NCBI GenBank assembly: GCA_964563135.1
Contig: CAZLWV010000013.1
Coordinates: forward strand, 13,974 to 77,973
Reading direction: 5' to 3'
Length of the DNA stretch: 64,000 bases
DNA from: JAAYAY01 sp964563135
GTDB lineage: Bacteria; Planctomycetota; Planctomycetia; Pirellulales; Thermoguttaceae
Shown here: positions 8,634-16,960 of the stretch, one piece after another
Position numbering within the stretch: position 1 is the first letter of the stretch
Layout: every line of letters starts with the position of its first letter
Made by a program: the position numbers and the translations under genes
Notes under the pieces: model-generated
Told to the model about the DNA's origin: nothing
Database searches by the model: none
Seen by the model: the letters and a program-made list of their open reading frames with translations, nothing else

Positions 8634-9632
8634 ATGAGCCGCGGTGAGTTGGAGGAGAAACTCGAGGGATTCCAGAGAGATCTTGAAGGGCTCCGGCACG
8701 AGATCGGTAAGGCGATCGTGGGGCAGCGAGAGGCTATCGACGGGGTTTTGACGGCCCTAATCGTGGGCGGGCACGTGCTGCTCGAAGGACTGCCCGGCAC
8801 GGGCAAGACGGCCCTGGCCCAGACGCTGGCGGAAGCCGTGGATGTGTCGTTTCAGCGGATCCAGTGCACGCCGGATCTGATGTCGGCCGACATCATCGGC
8901 ACGTATGTGATCATGGAGACTCCCGAAGGGCGGCGAACATTCGAGTTTCAGCGAGGGCCGCTGTTTTCGAATATCGTGCTGGCGGACCAGATCAACCGTG
9001 CCATGCCGAAGACTCAGTCGGCCCTGCTGGAGGCGATGGACGACACGACGGTCACGGTGTCGACCGAGAGGTTCAGCCTGCCGCTGCCCTACTTCGTGAT
9101 CGCCACACAGAATCCGCTGGAGATGGAGGGAACCTTCCCGCTGCCGGAGGCTCAACTGGACCGGTTTCTGCTCAAACGGACGATGGGTCGGCCGAGCCCG
9201 GAGGAGATGGAGGCGGTGCTGGATCGGACGACAGGGGCGGCGGCGGTGGCGATCCAGCCGGTGGTGGATGGGCCGAGGATTCTGGAGATGGGGGAACTGG
9301 TGCGGCAGGTCAGGGTGGGGTCTGAAGTGCGGCGGCAGGCGATCCGGCTGGTGGCAGCAACCGATCCGCGCGGCACGGGGGCACCCGAAGAAGTCCAGCG
9401 GTACGCGGCCCATGGAGCGGGCGTCCGCGGGGCCCAGGCATTGATCCTGGCCGCCAAGATGAAGGCGTTGGCGTCTGGCCGGATCGAGGTGGCCGCGGCT
9501 GACATCCGCGACGTATGCGGCATGACGCTGAAGCACCGGATCGTGCTGAATTTCGAGGGGCAGGCGGAGGGAATCGCGACCGACGGGCTGGTGGAGAAGG
9601 TTGTTTCGCGGACGGCGGGGATCGGGGGATGA
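8634..9632 (+). CDS. MoxR-family AAA+ ATPase
   Basis: A 332-residue AAA+ ATPase. The start is ATG 8634, seven bases after GGGGAG; an upstream in-frame codon would add 38 residues unlike the family. Walker A is GLPGTGKT near residue 52. Walker B with the sensor region is in NIVLADQINRAMPKTQSALL, and the pre-sensor ATQNPLEMEGTFPLPEAQLD block is exactly as in MoxR. The C-terminal lid domain follows. MoxR ATPases act as chaperone-like remodelling factors and are nearly always coupled with DUF58 and von Willebrand A (VWA) proteins, as here, where the DUF58 gene follows 149 bases later. Metal insertion or complex maturation by MoxR-VWA pairs is known for some members; the target here is unknown. 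Confidence 0.95.
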   Translation: MSRGELEEKLEGFQRDLEGLRHEIGKAIVGQREAIDGVLTALIVGGHVLLEGLPGTGKTALAQTLAEAVDVSFQRIQCTPDLMSADIIGTYVIMETPEGRRTFEFQRGPLFSNIVLADQINRAMPKTQSALLEAMDDTTVTVSTERFSLPLPYFVIATQNPLEMEGTFPLPEAQLDRFLLKRTMGRPSPEEMEAVLDRTTGAAAVAIQPVVDGPRILEMGELVRQVRVGSEVRRQAIRLVAATDPRGTGAPEEVQRYAAHGAGVRGAQALILAAKMKALASGRIEVAAADIRDVCGMTLKHRIVLNFEGQAEGIATDGLVEKVVSRTAGIGG

Positions 9633-9781
9633 CCCGGCAAGACCCTGGTTGCGGGGCCCCCGGCGATGGACTTGAATGCTTTTCAAGCGGAGAAAGCGCA
9701 GGCCGGGTGAGGCAGAGATGCTGGCTGAGGGCGTGAGTGTGCTGGTGCATTTCTATTATGCTCGCATTTGGTTTCTGAGCG

Positions 9782-10663
9782 ATGAACAGGCGGAAGCAGT
9801 TTGAGGATCTGGAGGACCTGGAAGGGCTGGCGGCAGCTGCGCGAGGATGGCCGCGAGGGTTGTTGCAGGAGCCGGCGGCGAGCTTGCCGGTTGGCGGCAC
9901 GGAACCGACCGGGTACCGCGACTACTCGCCGGGAGACGACTACCGCCACGTGGACTGGAATGTGTGCGCCCGTCACGACGAATTGCGGGTGCGACTTTTT
10001 GCAGGGCGACGGGACTGGCATGTACGGATCCTGCTGGACCACTCGGCAAGCATGGGGCTTGGTTTGTCTCGACCGCGGTTCGAGGCCGCCCGCCGGATTG
10101 CCGCGGCGGCCGGCTACGTGGCACTCGACCAGGGGGCCGAGGTGGCGATCCTGCCGTTCTCCGACCGGCTCGAGGGACGCATCGGACCGGTGCGGGGGAA
10201 GGGGCGTGCAGGGGTATTGTTGCGGCAACTGGGGTCTCTTGCGGCGCCCGGCGGAGCAACGGAGTTTCGCCGCAGCGTGGAGACCTTTGTGCGGCTGGAG
10301 CCGGCGGCTCGGGTGGTCGTGGTGGTCAGCGACCTGTGCGACCGCGGGTCCTTCCGGTATGGGATGGATGTTCTGCGGTTGGCCGGCCACCGGCCGCGAG
10401 TGATCCACCTGGTCGATCCGGAAGAAGACCGTGCTCTGAGCCGCGGCGACCTGGAATTGGTCGATGCGGAGAGCGGGCGAACCTGGCAGGCGACGCTCAG
10501 CCAGTCGCAGATTCGGCGCTATCAGGAGCTCGCCCGGGAAGACCGGGAGCGGCCCCGACATTACTGCAGGAAGTACCGTGTGCCGTACGTATCGGCGGAC
10601 GTGGCCGCGCTCGGACGATGCGAACTTGGAAGAATCCTGGCTTTGAGAACCTCTTCGCCGTGA
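9782..10663 (+). CDS. DUF58 domain protein (MoxR-associated)
   Basis: A 293-residue protein with the DUF58 signature TGYRDYSPGDDYRHVDWNVC around residues 41-60, followed by the RLFAGRRDWHVRILLDHSAS segment. That segment begins a VWA-like fold with a DxSxS metal site (DHSAS). It has no signal peptide and should be cytoplasmic or membrane-associated. It is the second gene of the MoxR operon, and its TGA overlaps the GTG start of the next gene (GTGA), which points to translational coupling. DUF58 proteins work with MoxR and Bat proteins in envelope stress or aerotolerance-type systems. The exact role is not established. Confidence 0.92.
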   Translation: MNRRKQFEDLEDLEGLAAAARGWPRGLLQEPAASLPVGGTEPTGYRDYSPGDDYRHVDWNVCARHDELRVRLFAGRRDWHVRILLDHSASMGLGLSRPRFEAARRIAAAAGYVALDQGAEVAILPFSDRLEGRIGPVRGKGRAGVLLRQLGSLAAPGGATEFRRSVETFVRLEPAARVVVVVSDLCDRGSFRYGMDVLRLAGHRPRVIHLVDPEEDRALSRGDLELVDAESGRTWQATLSQSQIRRYQELAREDRERPRHYCRKYRVPYVSADVAALGRCELGRILALRTSSP

Positions 10664-11814
10664 CAAGTCTTGCGCTGATCCTCCTGCGACCTTCGACACT
10701 TCTTTGGGCCCTGCTGGCCGGAGCGGTGGTGGTTTTCTACATGCGAGCGATTCGGCCGCTGCGGGTGGTGATCGCGCGTCCGTATCTGTGGCAGGAGGTT
10801 TTGGGAGAAACGCGATCGGCGGCGGGGGCATGGCGCCGCCGGCGGGCGATCTCTCTGACATTCCACGTGGGTGTTGTGATTCTTCTGTCGCTGGCAGCGG
10901 CCGAACCGTGTCTGCGGCGGCCGCGAACCGTGGTGCTGGTCGTTGATAATTCACCGAGCATGGAGGCCGTGGAGCAAGGGAGCGACCGGTTGGCGAGGGC
11001 GAAACGATTGGCGGTGGAGTGTCTGGAGACGCTCGAGCCCGGCGAGTTTGCAGCGGTTGTCACCACGGCCGGCCGACCGGTTGTCGTTTGTGCGGCGGAA
11101 TCGGATTTCCAGCGGGTGGCCGACGCGATCGGCAGGATTCGGACGGCCAACCTGCCGTCACGGGTGGTCGAGGCGGCGGATGTCGCCTCGGGTCTGGCAG
11201 CCACCGGCACTGAGACGGAAGTGCATGTCTTCAGCGACGGCTGCTTTGACGGAGCCGAGAACACCGACCTGGGATCCCGGGTCACGATTCATCCAGTGGG
11301 ATCGGCGGCGGAAAACGCGGGGATCACAAGACTGGCCGTGCGACGGTACCCGGAGGATGCGAGGCGGTTTCAGTTGATCGCGGAGGTGACGAATCCGAGC
11401 GATACGGCCCTGGCCACTTCTCTGCAGGTGATTCTCGGCGGCAAGCCAATTCACCAGACGGAGTGCAAGGTGGATGCGGGCGCGACGGCGACCGTCATGG
11501 CTGAACTGGAATCCGAGGCGGGAGGCCCGGTTGAAGCCGCGATCGGCGGGGAAGACGCGGTTGCCAGCGACAATCGGCTGGCCACGAGCCTGCCGGACGG
11601 GGCGAGGGGCGGCGAGGCGGCGACTGCGCCTTGGCCCGAGAGCCGGGTGGCCGGCCAGCAGGCATGCCGGACACAGAGTCCTGAGGCATGGTGCGGCGAG
11701 CCCCAGCTGGCGGGAAGACCTGGGATGATGCCGCTGTGGCGCTGGCTGGTGCTGGCAGCCATCGTGCTGCTGGCGATGGAATGGGGCCTGTATCAGCGGC
11801 GGTGGATGGAATGA
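10660..11814 (+). CDS. BatA-like membrane protein with VWA domain
   Basis: A 384-residue membrane protein. The best start is GTG 10660, which overlaps the DUF58 stop as GTGA. It gives an N-terminus VTSLALILLRPSTLLWALL like BatA-family proteins; an ATG at 10618 would overlap the DUF58 gene by 46 bases. Two transmembrane helices lie at the start (about residues 3-25 and 65-85). A VWA domain follows with an intact metal-binding motif DNSPS. Then come a beta-rich extracytoplasmic stretch and a C-terminal helix (WRWLVLAAIVLLAMEWGLY). This matches the MoxR-DUF58-BatA arrangement of Bat operons. A short reading frame fills the 123-base gap before the next gene but lacks support. Confidence 0.85.
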   Translation: MTSLALILLRPSTLLWALLAGAVVVFYMRAIRPLRVVIARPYLWQEVLGETRSAAGAWRRRRAISLTFHVGVVILLSLAAAEPCLRRPRTVVLVVDNSPSMEAVEQGSDRLARAKRLAVECLETLEPGEFAAVVTTAGRPVVVCAAESDFQRVADAIGRIRTANLPSRVVEAADVASGLAATGTETEVHVFSDGCFDGAENTDLGSRVTIHPVGSAAENAGITRLAVRRYPEDARRFQLIAEVTNPSDTALATSLQVILGGKPIHQTECKVDAGATATVMAELESEAGGPVEAAIGGEDAVASDNRLATSLPDGARGGEAATAPWPESRVAGQQACRTQSPEAWCGEPQLAGRPGMMPLWRWLVLAAIVLLAMEWGLYQRRWME

Positions 11815-11937
11815 TGGAGGCAAGAATCGAAACTCGAAGTCCAGCGATGGGCCGGTCCAAAACCGCCAGAGAGGCCGCCTGCGCCGCGAGGATTGCCGTC
11901 AGCGCAGCGGTCAAGGGACCTGGGGGGGTGATTTGTG

Positions 11938-14499
11938 ATGGCTGAGTTGTGGGAGAGTATCTGGCTTGCCAGGCCGGAGTGGCTGGCGGCATGGGTGCTG
12001 GTGCCGCTGCTTGCGGTCATGGTGCGAGGGAGCCTGGTCCGCGAATCGACCTCGAAACGGATCGCAACTCTTCTGCTGCGCTCGCTCGCACTTACGCTGC
12101 TGATCCTGGCCTTGTGCGAACCGGTGGTAGAACACCCGGGGAAGGCTCCGTGGACTGCGCTGCTCGTGGACCGAAGTGCAAGCATTGATGCAGCCGGCGA
12201 GGCTGCCGCGAAGGCGCTGGTAGCTGACATGGTTGCCCGCTCGACTGCCGATCGTGCGGTGGTGATCCCGTTTGCCGCAACTGCCGGCCGTCCGTGCGAG
12301 GGGAAATGGCCGGAAGCGGCGGGACTCGATCCGACGGGAACGGACCTGGCAACGGCCCTGGCGGATGTCTCGTCGATTGACAGGCCAGGCGGGCCAGCGA
12401 GAGTTGTGGTGCTCAGCGACGGGAACGCCACGGTGCCAGGGGACGCGGTCTCCTGGGCCGCCTCCCTGCAGGTGCCCGTCGACACGACCGCGTTGGCGGC
12501 TCGACGAGGCGACGACGCATGGATCGAATCGGTCACGATCGCATCGGAGGTGCGTGCCGGCGATCCGGCCGGTATGGAGGTCGTGGCAGCATCCAACCGC
12601 GCAGGCAAGGCAGTCGTTCGCGTGCTCGCCGGAAATGAGGAGGTTGGCCGCAAGGAGGTCGATCTGCCAGCCGGGCGGGTGACGGTTCCTTTTGAATTGG
12701 AGTCCGGCGACGGTCCCGGCAGAACCTACCGGGTCGAACTGGAGGCTGCATCTGACGGCCAGAAGGCCAACAACTGGACCGAGGTCGCCGTGTGGCCCGG
12801 GGGCCGTGGCCGAGCGCTGCTGGCGGGGCGGGAAACGGACCGTCTGGCACCTCTGGCGGCAGTCTTCGACCAGAACGGGTTGGAAGTAGAAACGACCTTA
12901 GTGGAACGTTTTCCCCAGGACCTGGAAGGGCTTTCGCGATTCGACCTGGTGGTGCTCGCGGATGTGCCGGCGGATGCATTTGCCGTTGGGCCGCTTGAGG
13001 CCATTGAGTCATATGTCCGCCAGCGGGCCGGAGGGCTCGTGGTGTTCGGGGGTCAGGATTCGCTGACGGCGGGCGGCTACCGCAGAACGGCGCTCGAGCG
13101 GGTGCTGCCAGTCACGTGCGAGTTCGACTCGCAGGCCAAGCGGCCTTCGCTTGCCCTGGTGCTGGCGATCGACCAGTCGGGGTCGATGGAGGAGGGCAAC
13201 GCCATCGGGCTGGCCAAGACGGCCCTGCGGCAGACGGTTCAGATGCTCGACGCCCAGGATCAGCTTGGCGTGATTGCGTTTCAGGATACGACCCAATGGA
13301 TCGTGCCGCTGCAGCCATGCGGCAACCCGGAGAAGGTGCTTGACGAGATCGAGTCGCTCACCGCCGGAGGCGGCACGAACATGCATCCGGCCATTGTCAA
13401 GGCACACCTGGCATTGCACGAGGCCTATGCCGATCTGAAGCACATCATCGTGCTCACCGACGGCATCTCGTATCCGGGCGATTTCGACAATCTGGCACGG
13501 GAGATCATGGCTTCGGGGATCACGATTTCGACCGTGGCGGTCGGAGCCGAGGCGGCCGAACCTTTGCTCCAGTCGATCGCCGAGCTTGGAGGGGGTGATT
13601 ACCATCACTGCACGAGTGCAGCCGAGGTGCCGGAGATTTTTGTGAGGGAAACGGCCAAGGCCGCCAGAATGGGGATCCGGGAAGAGCCGGTTATGATCGA
13701 CGTCAGTCCGGCGTTTGCAGCCCGTGCCTCCCTTTCCGGAGAGAAGCCGCCGGCGCTGCTGGGCTACGTGCAGACGAAGGCCAGGACTGGGGCGCAGGTT
13801 GAGATGAAGCTGGAGACGGGCGATCCGCTGGTGGCGTGGTGGCAGGCGGGCCGCGGCCGTGCGGCCGTGTTTACCTCGGATCTGCGGGGGGAGTGGACGC
13901 GGCCGTGGCAGAGTTGGCCTGGGCAGGAAGCCGTGTGGGGAGCGCTGGCCCGCCTGGTCGTTCGACCGGCCGGCAGCGACGGCTACCGGCTGGTGTGCAA
14001 GCGAACCGACAGAACAACGCTCGTGACCTTGGATGCCGTGCCGCATCTGGGGCGGTTCGAGAACGATGGTGAAGTGGCGGTCGAGGTGACTGGTCCTGAC
14101 AGAGTGAAGGAGTCTGTGCCAATGCCGCGGGTCGCGCCGGGACAGTATTCGGTCGAGGTGGCGACGCCGGACGCTGGCGTATACGTTTTTCGCGCAACGT
14201 GCCGTGTGGGAGAGACCGCCGTGTTTTCGGGGCGGTGTTCGGCGTGTCCGGTGTATGCAAGTGAGTGGGTGCCGCGCGAGACGAACGAGACGCTGCTGCG
14301 GAAGATGGCCGCGGTGACAGGTGGGAAGTTCCATCCACGGGCCGCGGAAGTGGTGGCGGGTGAGGGAGCGGCATCGACGAGGAGGTCGAGGGTATGGATG
14401 TACCTCGTGCTGGCGGCGGCGGTGGTGATGGTGGGGGAGTTGGCGCTGCGGAGGCTATGCCAGCCTGGCTCTCCAGAGCCGAGACTTGTGAAAGAGTAG
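11938..14499 (+). CDS. Membrane protein with two VWA domains and a glutamine-amidotransferase-like domain
   Basis: An 853-residue protein starting at ATG 11938 after a G-rich ribosome-binding site. Two N-terminal transmembrane helices are followed by a first VWA domain (motif VDRSAS, about residue 77). A class-I amidotransferase-like fold spans roughly residues 290-400 (GGLVVFGGQDSL), lacking an obvious catalytic Cys. A second VWA domain carries AIDQSGSM near residue 417. A beta domain and a last transmembrane helix (YLVLAAAVVMVGELAL) close it. It ends the MoxR operon. The final dozen residues (CQPGSPEPRLVKE) and the stop are encoded by the first copy of the downstream repeat array, so the native C-terminus has probably been overwritten or extended. 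Confidence 0.88.
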   Translation: MAELWESIWLARPEWLAAWVLVPLLAVMVRGSLVRESTSKRIATLLLRSLALTLLILALCEPVVEHPGKAPWTALLVDRSASIDAAGEAAAKALVADMVARSTADRAVVIPFAATAGRPCEGKWPEAAGLDPTGTDLATALADVSSIDRPGGPARVVVLSDGNATVPGDAVSWAASLQVPVDTTALAARRGDDAWIESVTIASEVRAGDPAGMEVVAASNRAGKAVVRVLAGNEEVGRKEVDLPAGRVTVPFELESGDGPGRTYRVELEAASDGQKANNWTEVAVWPGGRGRALLAGRETDRLAPLAAVFDQNGLEVETTLVERFPQDLEGLSRFDLVVLADVPADAFAVGPLEAIESYVRQRAGGLVVFGGQDSLTAGGYRRTALERVLPVTCEFDSQAKRPSLALVLAIDQSGSMEEGNAIGLAKTALRQTVQMLDAQDQLGVIAFQDTTQWIVPLQPCGNPEKVLDEIESLTAGGGTNMHPAIVKAHLALHEAYADLKHIIVLTDGISYPGDFDNLAREIMASGITISTVAVGAEAAEPLLQSIAELGGGDYHHCTSAAEVPEIFVRETAKAARMGIREEPVMIDVSPAFAARASLSGEKPPALLGYVQTKARTGAQVEMKLETGDPLVAWWQAGRGRAAVFTSDLRGEWTRPWQSWPGQEAVWGALARLVVRPAGSDGYRLVCKRTDRTTLVTLDAVPHLGRFENDGEVAVEVTGPDRVKESVPMPRVAPGQYSVEVATPDAGVYVFRATCRVGETAVFSGRCSACPVYASEWVPRETNETLLRKMAAVTGGKFHPRAAEVVAGEGAASTRRSRVWMYLVLAAAVVMVGELALRRLCQPGSPEPRLVKE

Positions 14500-14963
14500 T
14501 TGTTCTGCGCAGCGAGATTTCGATCGGGCGGCTTGCCTGCGTCGCTGCAATGGGAGATCGATTGATGACTCAGACTCGGCTCGGGAGAACCAAGCTACTG
14601 GTCTCGGTTGGGGAAAGCCAGGCTACCGATCTCGGCTCGGGAGAGCCAAGACTTGTGAAAGAGTAGTTGTTCTGCGCAGCGAGATCTCGATCGGCTGGCT
14701 TGCCTGCGTCGTTGCGATGGGAGATCAATTGATGACTCAGACTCGGCTCTGGAGAGCCAAGCTACTGATCTCGGCTCGGGAGAGCCGAGACTTGTGAAAG
14801 AGTAGTTGTTCTGCGCAGCGAGATTTCGATCGGGCGGCTTGCCTGCGTCGCTGCAATGGGAGATCGATTGATGACTCAGACTCGGCTCGGGAGAACCAAG
14901 CTACTGGTCTCGGTTGGGGAAAGCCAGGCTACCGATCTCGGCTCGGGAGAGCCAAGCTACGGG
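14461..14963. repeat. REP/BIME-like array: three tandem copies of a 139-170 bp unit full of GTAG-headed palindromes
   Basis: Three copies of the same unit start at 14483, 14650 and 14789. Each begins GACTTGTGAAAGAGTAG and includes a conserved core with GGGAGATCGATTGATGACTC. Copies 1 and 3 are almost identical; copy 2 has lost about 28 bases. Within the units lie eight short elements, at 14575, 14603, 14631, 14742, 14770, 14881, 14909 and 14937. On the minus strand they read GTAG, CTT, then the hairpin GGCTC-TCCC-GAGCC and CGAG, with small variations. Two have lost GTAG. An opposed copy is at 14461-14483. A tetranucleotide GTAG followed by an imperfect hairpin is the defining form of REP sequences mobilised by RAYT transposases, and a RAYT gene is adjacent. 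Confidence 0.85.
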
Positions 14964-15421
14964 GGAGGACCGGAGCGGGGTGCAAATGCATCGAGCCATA
15001 CGGCGACGTGGCAAGTGTAGTCAGCTGCTTGAAGCCCAGCCTTCTGCGGATTCTGCGCGATGTAGCGCCGAAAGATCAGCAGTTCTTCGCGATCACGAAC
15101 AATTCGATCGTAGGCCTCTTGCTGCCAGAAACTCGCACGATCCGTTTGAATTTCTGTTGGCTGTTCTGCCTTGTTTCGATCACAAAGCCACTGGTGAATT
15201 CGTCGTGAGGTCCACTTCTTGATGGATTCGAGCAGTTCTTCCAGCTCCCAGCCAGCCAATGGGGTTATTATGGCATGGGTGTGATTAGGCATGATCACGA
15301 AATCACCCATCCACAAACGATCGCCGTGAAAGAACGATAGGGAATCTGCAAGAATCTTTCGTGGTTCAGGATAACGCAGGAGACAACTGCCGTGGCAGCG
15401 ATCCAATTCATCATGAAACAT
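14957..15421 (-). pseudogene. REP-associated tyrosine transposase (RAYT), C-terminal catalytic part after an in-frame amber codon
   Basis: This stretch carries the catalytic core of an IS200-like Y1 transposase: the HUH-type motif MPNHTHAII and the nucleophile Tyr in FWQQEAYDRIVRDREEL. The family phrase RRYIAQNPQKAGL follows. The ATG at 15421 is only the first start codon after a stop; the same frame continues upstream through a single TAG at 15431-15433 into the N-terminal half. The whole frame, 15724 to 14957, would be 255 residues, typical for RAYTs. Its own TAG stop at 14957-14959 is part of the GTAG head of the last REP of the array. RAYTs nick and mobilise REP hairpins and are usually single-copy and domesticated. 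Confidence 0.85.
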
Positions 15422-15430
15422 ACGGGCTTG

Positions 15431-15724
15431 CTACCGTTCAAAGGCACGGCGTGCCGCCGCGGGAATTCGTTGATAGCCATCGGCCCAACGTTGCGGGACC
15501 GTAGTCGACCACTGCGGATCCAGGTTGTGGGCCTGGAACCAGCGGTAGCGGAGATCTTGCCATTCAGCCAGCACATTTGCTGGGACTGAATCTGCTTGTC
15601 GAAAGGTTACGAAATAAGTCGCCCCGTGTTGACGCCAATGAGGAAGATGGCGGAAGTAAACCCGGACGTCTTTTTCCGGGTCGACCGGCCGAAACGCAGG
15701 TTCGTTTGGCATCGTGTCCGTCAT
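15431..15724 (-). pseudogene. REP-associated tyrosine transposase (RAYT), N-terminal part ending at an amber codon
   Basis: This is the N-terminal 97 residues of the same transposase. VYFRHLPHWRQHGATYFVTF is the standard RAYT opening, and it runs on into NVLAEWQDLRYRWFQAHN and WADGYQRIPAAARRAFER. TAG at 15431-15433 then interrupts the frame; the next codons (Gln-Ala-Arg-Met-Phe-His-Asp-Glu-Leu-Asp) continue the family sequence without any frame change. A single C-to-T or G-to-A change would explain it (CAG or TGG to TAG). A better start may be the Met at 15712 (MPNEPAFRP). The gene reads towards the REP array and is followed upstream by another REP at 15834-15857. It is either inactivated or read through. 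Confidence 0.8.
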
Positions 15725-15749
15725 TTGTCTTTCCAGCGTCGAGACGAAT

Positions 15750-15857
15750 GGGCAAATGAGCGTTCAGTTGTGCGAGATTCCGATCGGCTGCTTGCGCGGT
15801 TCGTTGCAGTGGGAGATCGATTGATGATTCGGACTCGGCTCTGGAGAGCCAAGCTAC
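15750..15857. repeat. Fourth, diverged copy of the REP unit, on the other flank of the RAYT gene
   Basis: About 105 bases, from TCAGTTGTGCGAGATTCCG to AGCCAAGCTAC, match the core of the units at 14500-14600 with scattered changes. They include the shared GGGAGATCGATTGATGA and the hairpin GGCTC-TGGA-GAGCC. It lies in the same orientation as the array, so the transposase gene is bracketed by direct copies. The terminal CTAC (GTAG on the minus strand) at 15854-15857 supplies the TAG stop of the neighbouring ThuA-type gene. Confidence 0.8.
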
Positions 15858-16609
15858 GGGGAGGTAGCGGCCCAGCGGATGGATTGCTCGAGGAAGCGAC
15901 GGTAGGAGGGATTGGCGTAGGCTTTGCCATCGTGGCCGAGCATGCAGTGGACGATGCGGCTCTTGCCGTAGGTCTTCGTCCAGGCAAGCTCGGGGTTGTT
16001 CCAGGGATGGTCCGTCTTGAGGAGAATATGGGCCTGGGGATCGACCCAGAACTTGCCATAGGCCTCGTCGTCGATCTCAAAGTTGTCGACACCCTGGGTG
16101 ATGGGGTGCTGCTTGTCGACGACGGCTACCTTGAGATGTTCGTCGTGTTGCCAGCGAGTCTGCTTCCAGGGCGTGCCGTCGAGTTCGGTATCCTGGAGGA
16201 TGAACCGGCCGCCGATGATCTTGCGGAATTCGTCCCAGGTCCAATGAGCGCCCAGGTTGTGGTGCATGGAGACCAGGCCGATTCCGGTTTCTTTGAGCAG
16301 TTTGACGAAGGCCTGTTGCTGCTCCGGCGACATGGCGGGACTACACATGTCGTACATGACGATGCAGTCGTAGTCCTTTTCCAGACCCGGCTTGAGGAGG
16401 CCGGCATCGTCGGGCATCTTGGCCTTGGTGTACTGGATCCCCTTCATCGAGTCGAACATCTGGTAGAACGGTTCGACCTCGAAGTCGTGGCCGCCGGTGG
16501 TCAGCAGGATGCGGACCTTGGCGGGTTTCTCGGCGTCGGCGGCAAAGAGAGGGGATGCACATGCGGCGAGCAGTGCAAGGACGGCGAGCGAGGTGAGGAA
16601 GCGTTTCAT
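15854..16609 (-). CDS. Exported ThuA-domain protein
   Basis: A 251-residue protein with a signal peptide (MKRFLTSLAVLALLAACASP, cleaved near FAADAEK). The ThuA domain fills the rest: VRILLTTGGHDFEVEPFYQM at the start of the fold, DYDCIVMYDM, GIGLVSMHHNLG, the metal/ligand-like HDEHLKVAVVDKQHPITQG, and RIVHCMLGHDGKAYANP near the end. ThuA folds resemble class-I glutamine amidotransferases and occur in sugar-utilisation clusters, often fused to glycoside hydrolases in planctomycetes; the reaction is unknown. The stop codon TAG (15854-15856) lies inside a REP element. GGAGATCCCCA precedes the start. It is transcribed towards the RAYT gene. Confidence 0.93.
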   Translation of the reverse strand: MKRFLTSLAVLALLAACASPLFAADAEKPAKVRILLTTGGHDFEVEPFYQMFDSMKGIQYTKAKMPDDAGLLKPGLEKDYDCIVMYDMCSPAMSPEQQQAFVKLLKETGIGLVSMHHNLGAHWTWDEFRKIIGGRFILQDTELDGTPWKQTRWQHDEHLKVAVVDKQHPITQGVDNFEIDDEAYGKFWVDPQAHILLKTDHPWNNPELAWTKTYGKSRIVHCMLGHDGKAYANPSYRRFLEQSIRWAATSP

Positions 16610-16960
16610 TGGGGATCTCCTGGGAAGGCGGGCCTTTGTACCTAATCGTTTATCACGAAGAATCCGGAAATCGTTCCGAACCGAGTACAGTCAAACAACT
16701 GGCCGACGGATTGTGCAATAGAGGCGGCACTCAGGGATGAGGTTGCGAGTACGGGCAGAAGCACCGTGCCGAACATGGTCCGAACTGCTCTCATCGAAAC
16801 GTTCCTTGAACGGTGGCCACCGACACCTCCAGACCGGCCCCCTCGACTCTTCAGAGACCGGTCGTGGGTGTGAGCGATCATGGTAACAGTGCAGGCCGTC
16901 CGAAGCAAATCGGACGGCCCTTTTCGGGAACGGGCAGGTCGGCGTGGTCGGCCACCTCTG
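16610..16960. other. Intergenic region upstream of the ThuA gene
   Basis: About 350 bases between two minus-strand genes. It holds a perfect 10-bp hairpin at 16894-16919, just past the stop of the giant protein, and presumably the promoter of the ThuA gene near 16640-16750. No small ORF with a ribosome-binding site was found. Confidence 0.5.
16894..16924. terminator. Perfect stem-loop after the giant VWA gene
   Basis: GGCCGTCCGA, a six-base loop AGCAAA and TCGGACGGCC form a perfect 10-bp stem, followed on the plus strand by CTTTT. It sits 37 bases beyond the stop codon of the minus-strand gene ending at 16961. The T run is on the plus-strand side, so as a classical terminator it would work for plus-strand transcripts. 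On the minus strand it is a strong hairpin without a T run and may protect the 3' end. Confidence 0.5.

Noticed and set aside
11811..11945. 43-codon frame overlapping the BatA-like stop (ATGA) and the VWA start
   Set aside because: It has the right overlap for a coupled gene but its sequence is Ala/Arg-rich without any structure, and it runs past the start of the next gene.
14461..14963. Array considered as a CRISPR
   Set aside because: Unit lengths differ (139 to 170 bases), the spacers are themselves repeats and no cas gene is near.
15596..16645. Plus-strand frame of 349 codons over the RAYT and ThuA genes
   Set aside because: It crosses the REP copy and is antisense to a clear ThuA protein with a signal peptide.
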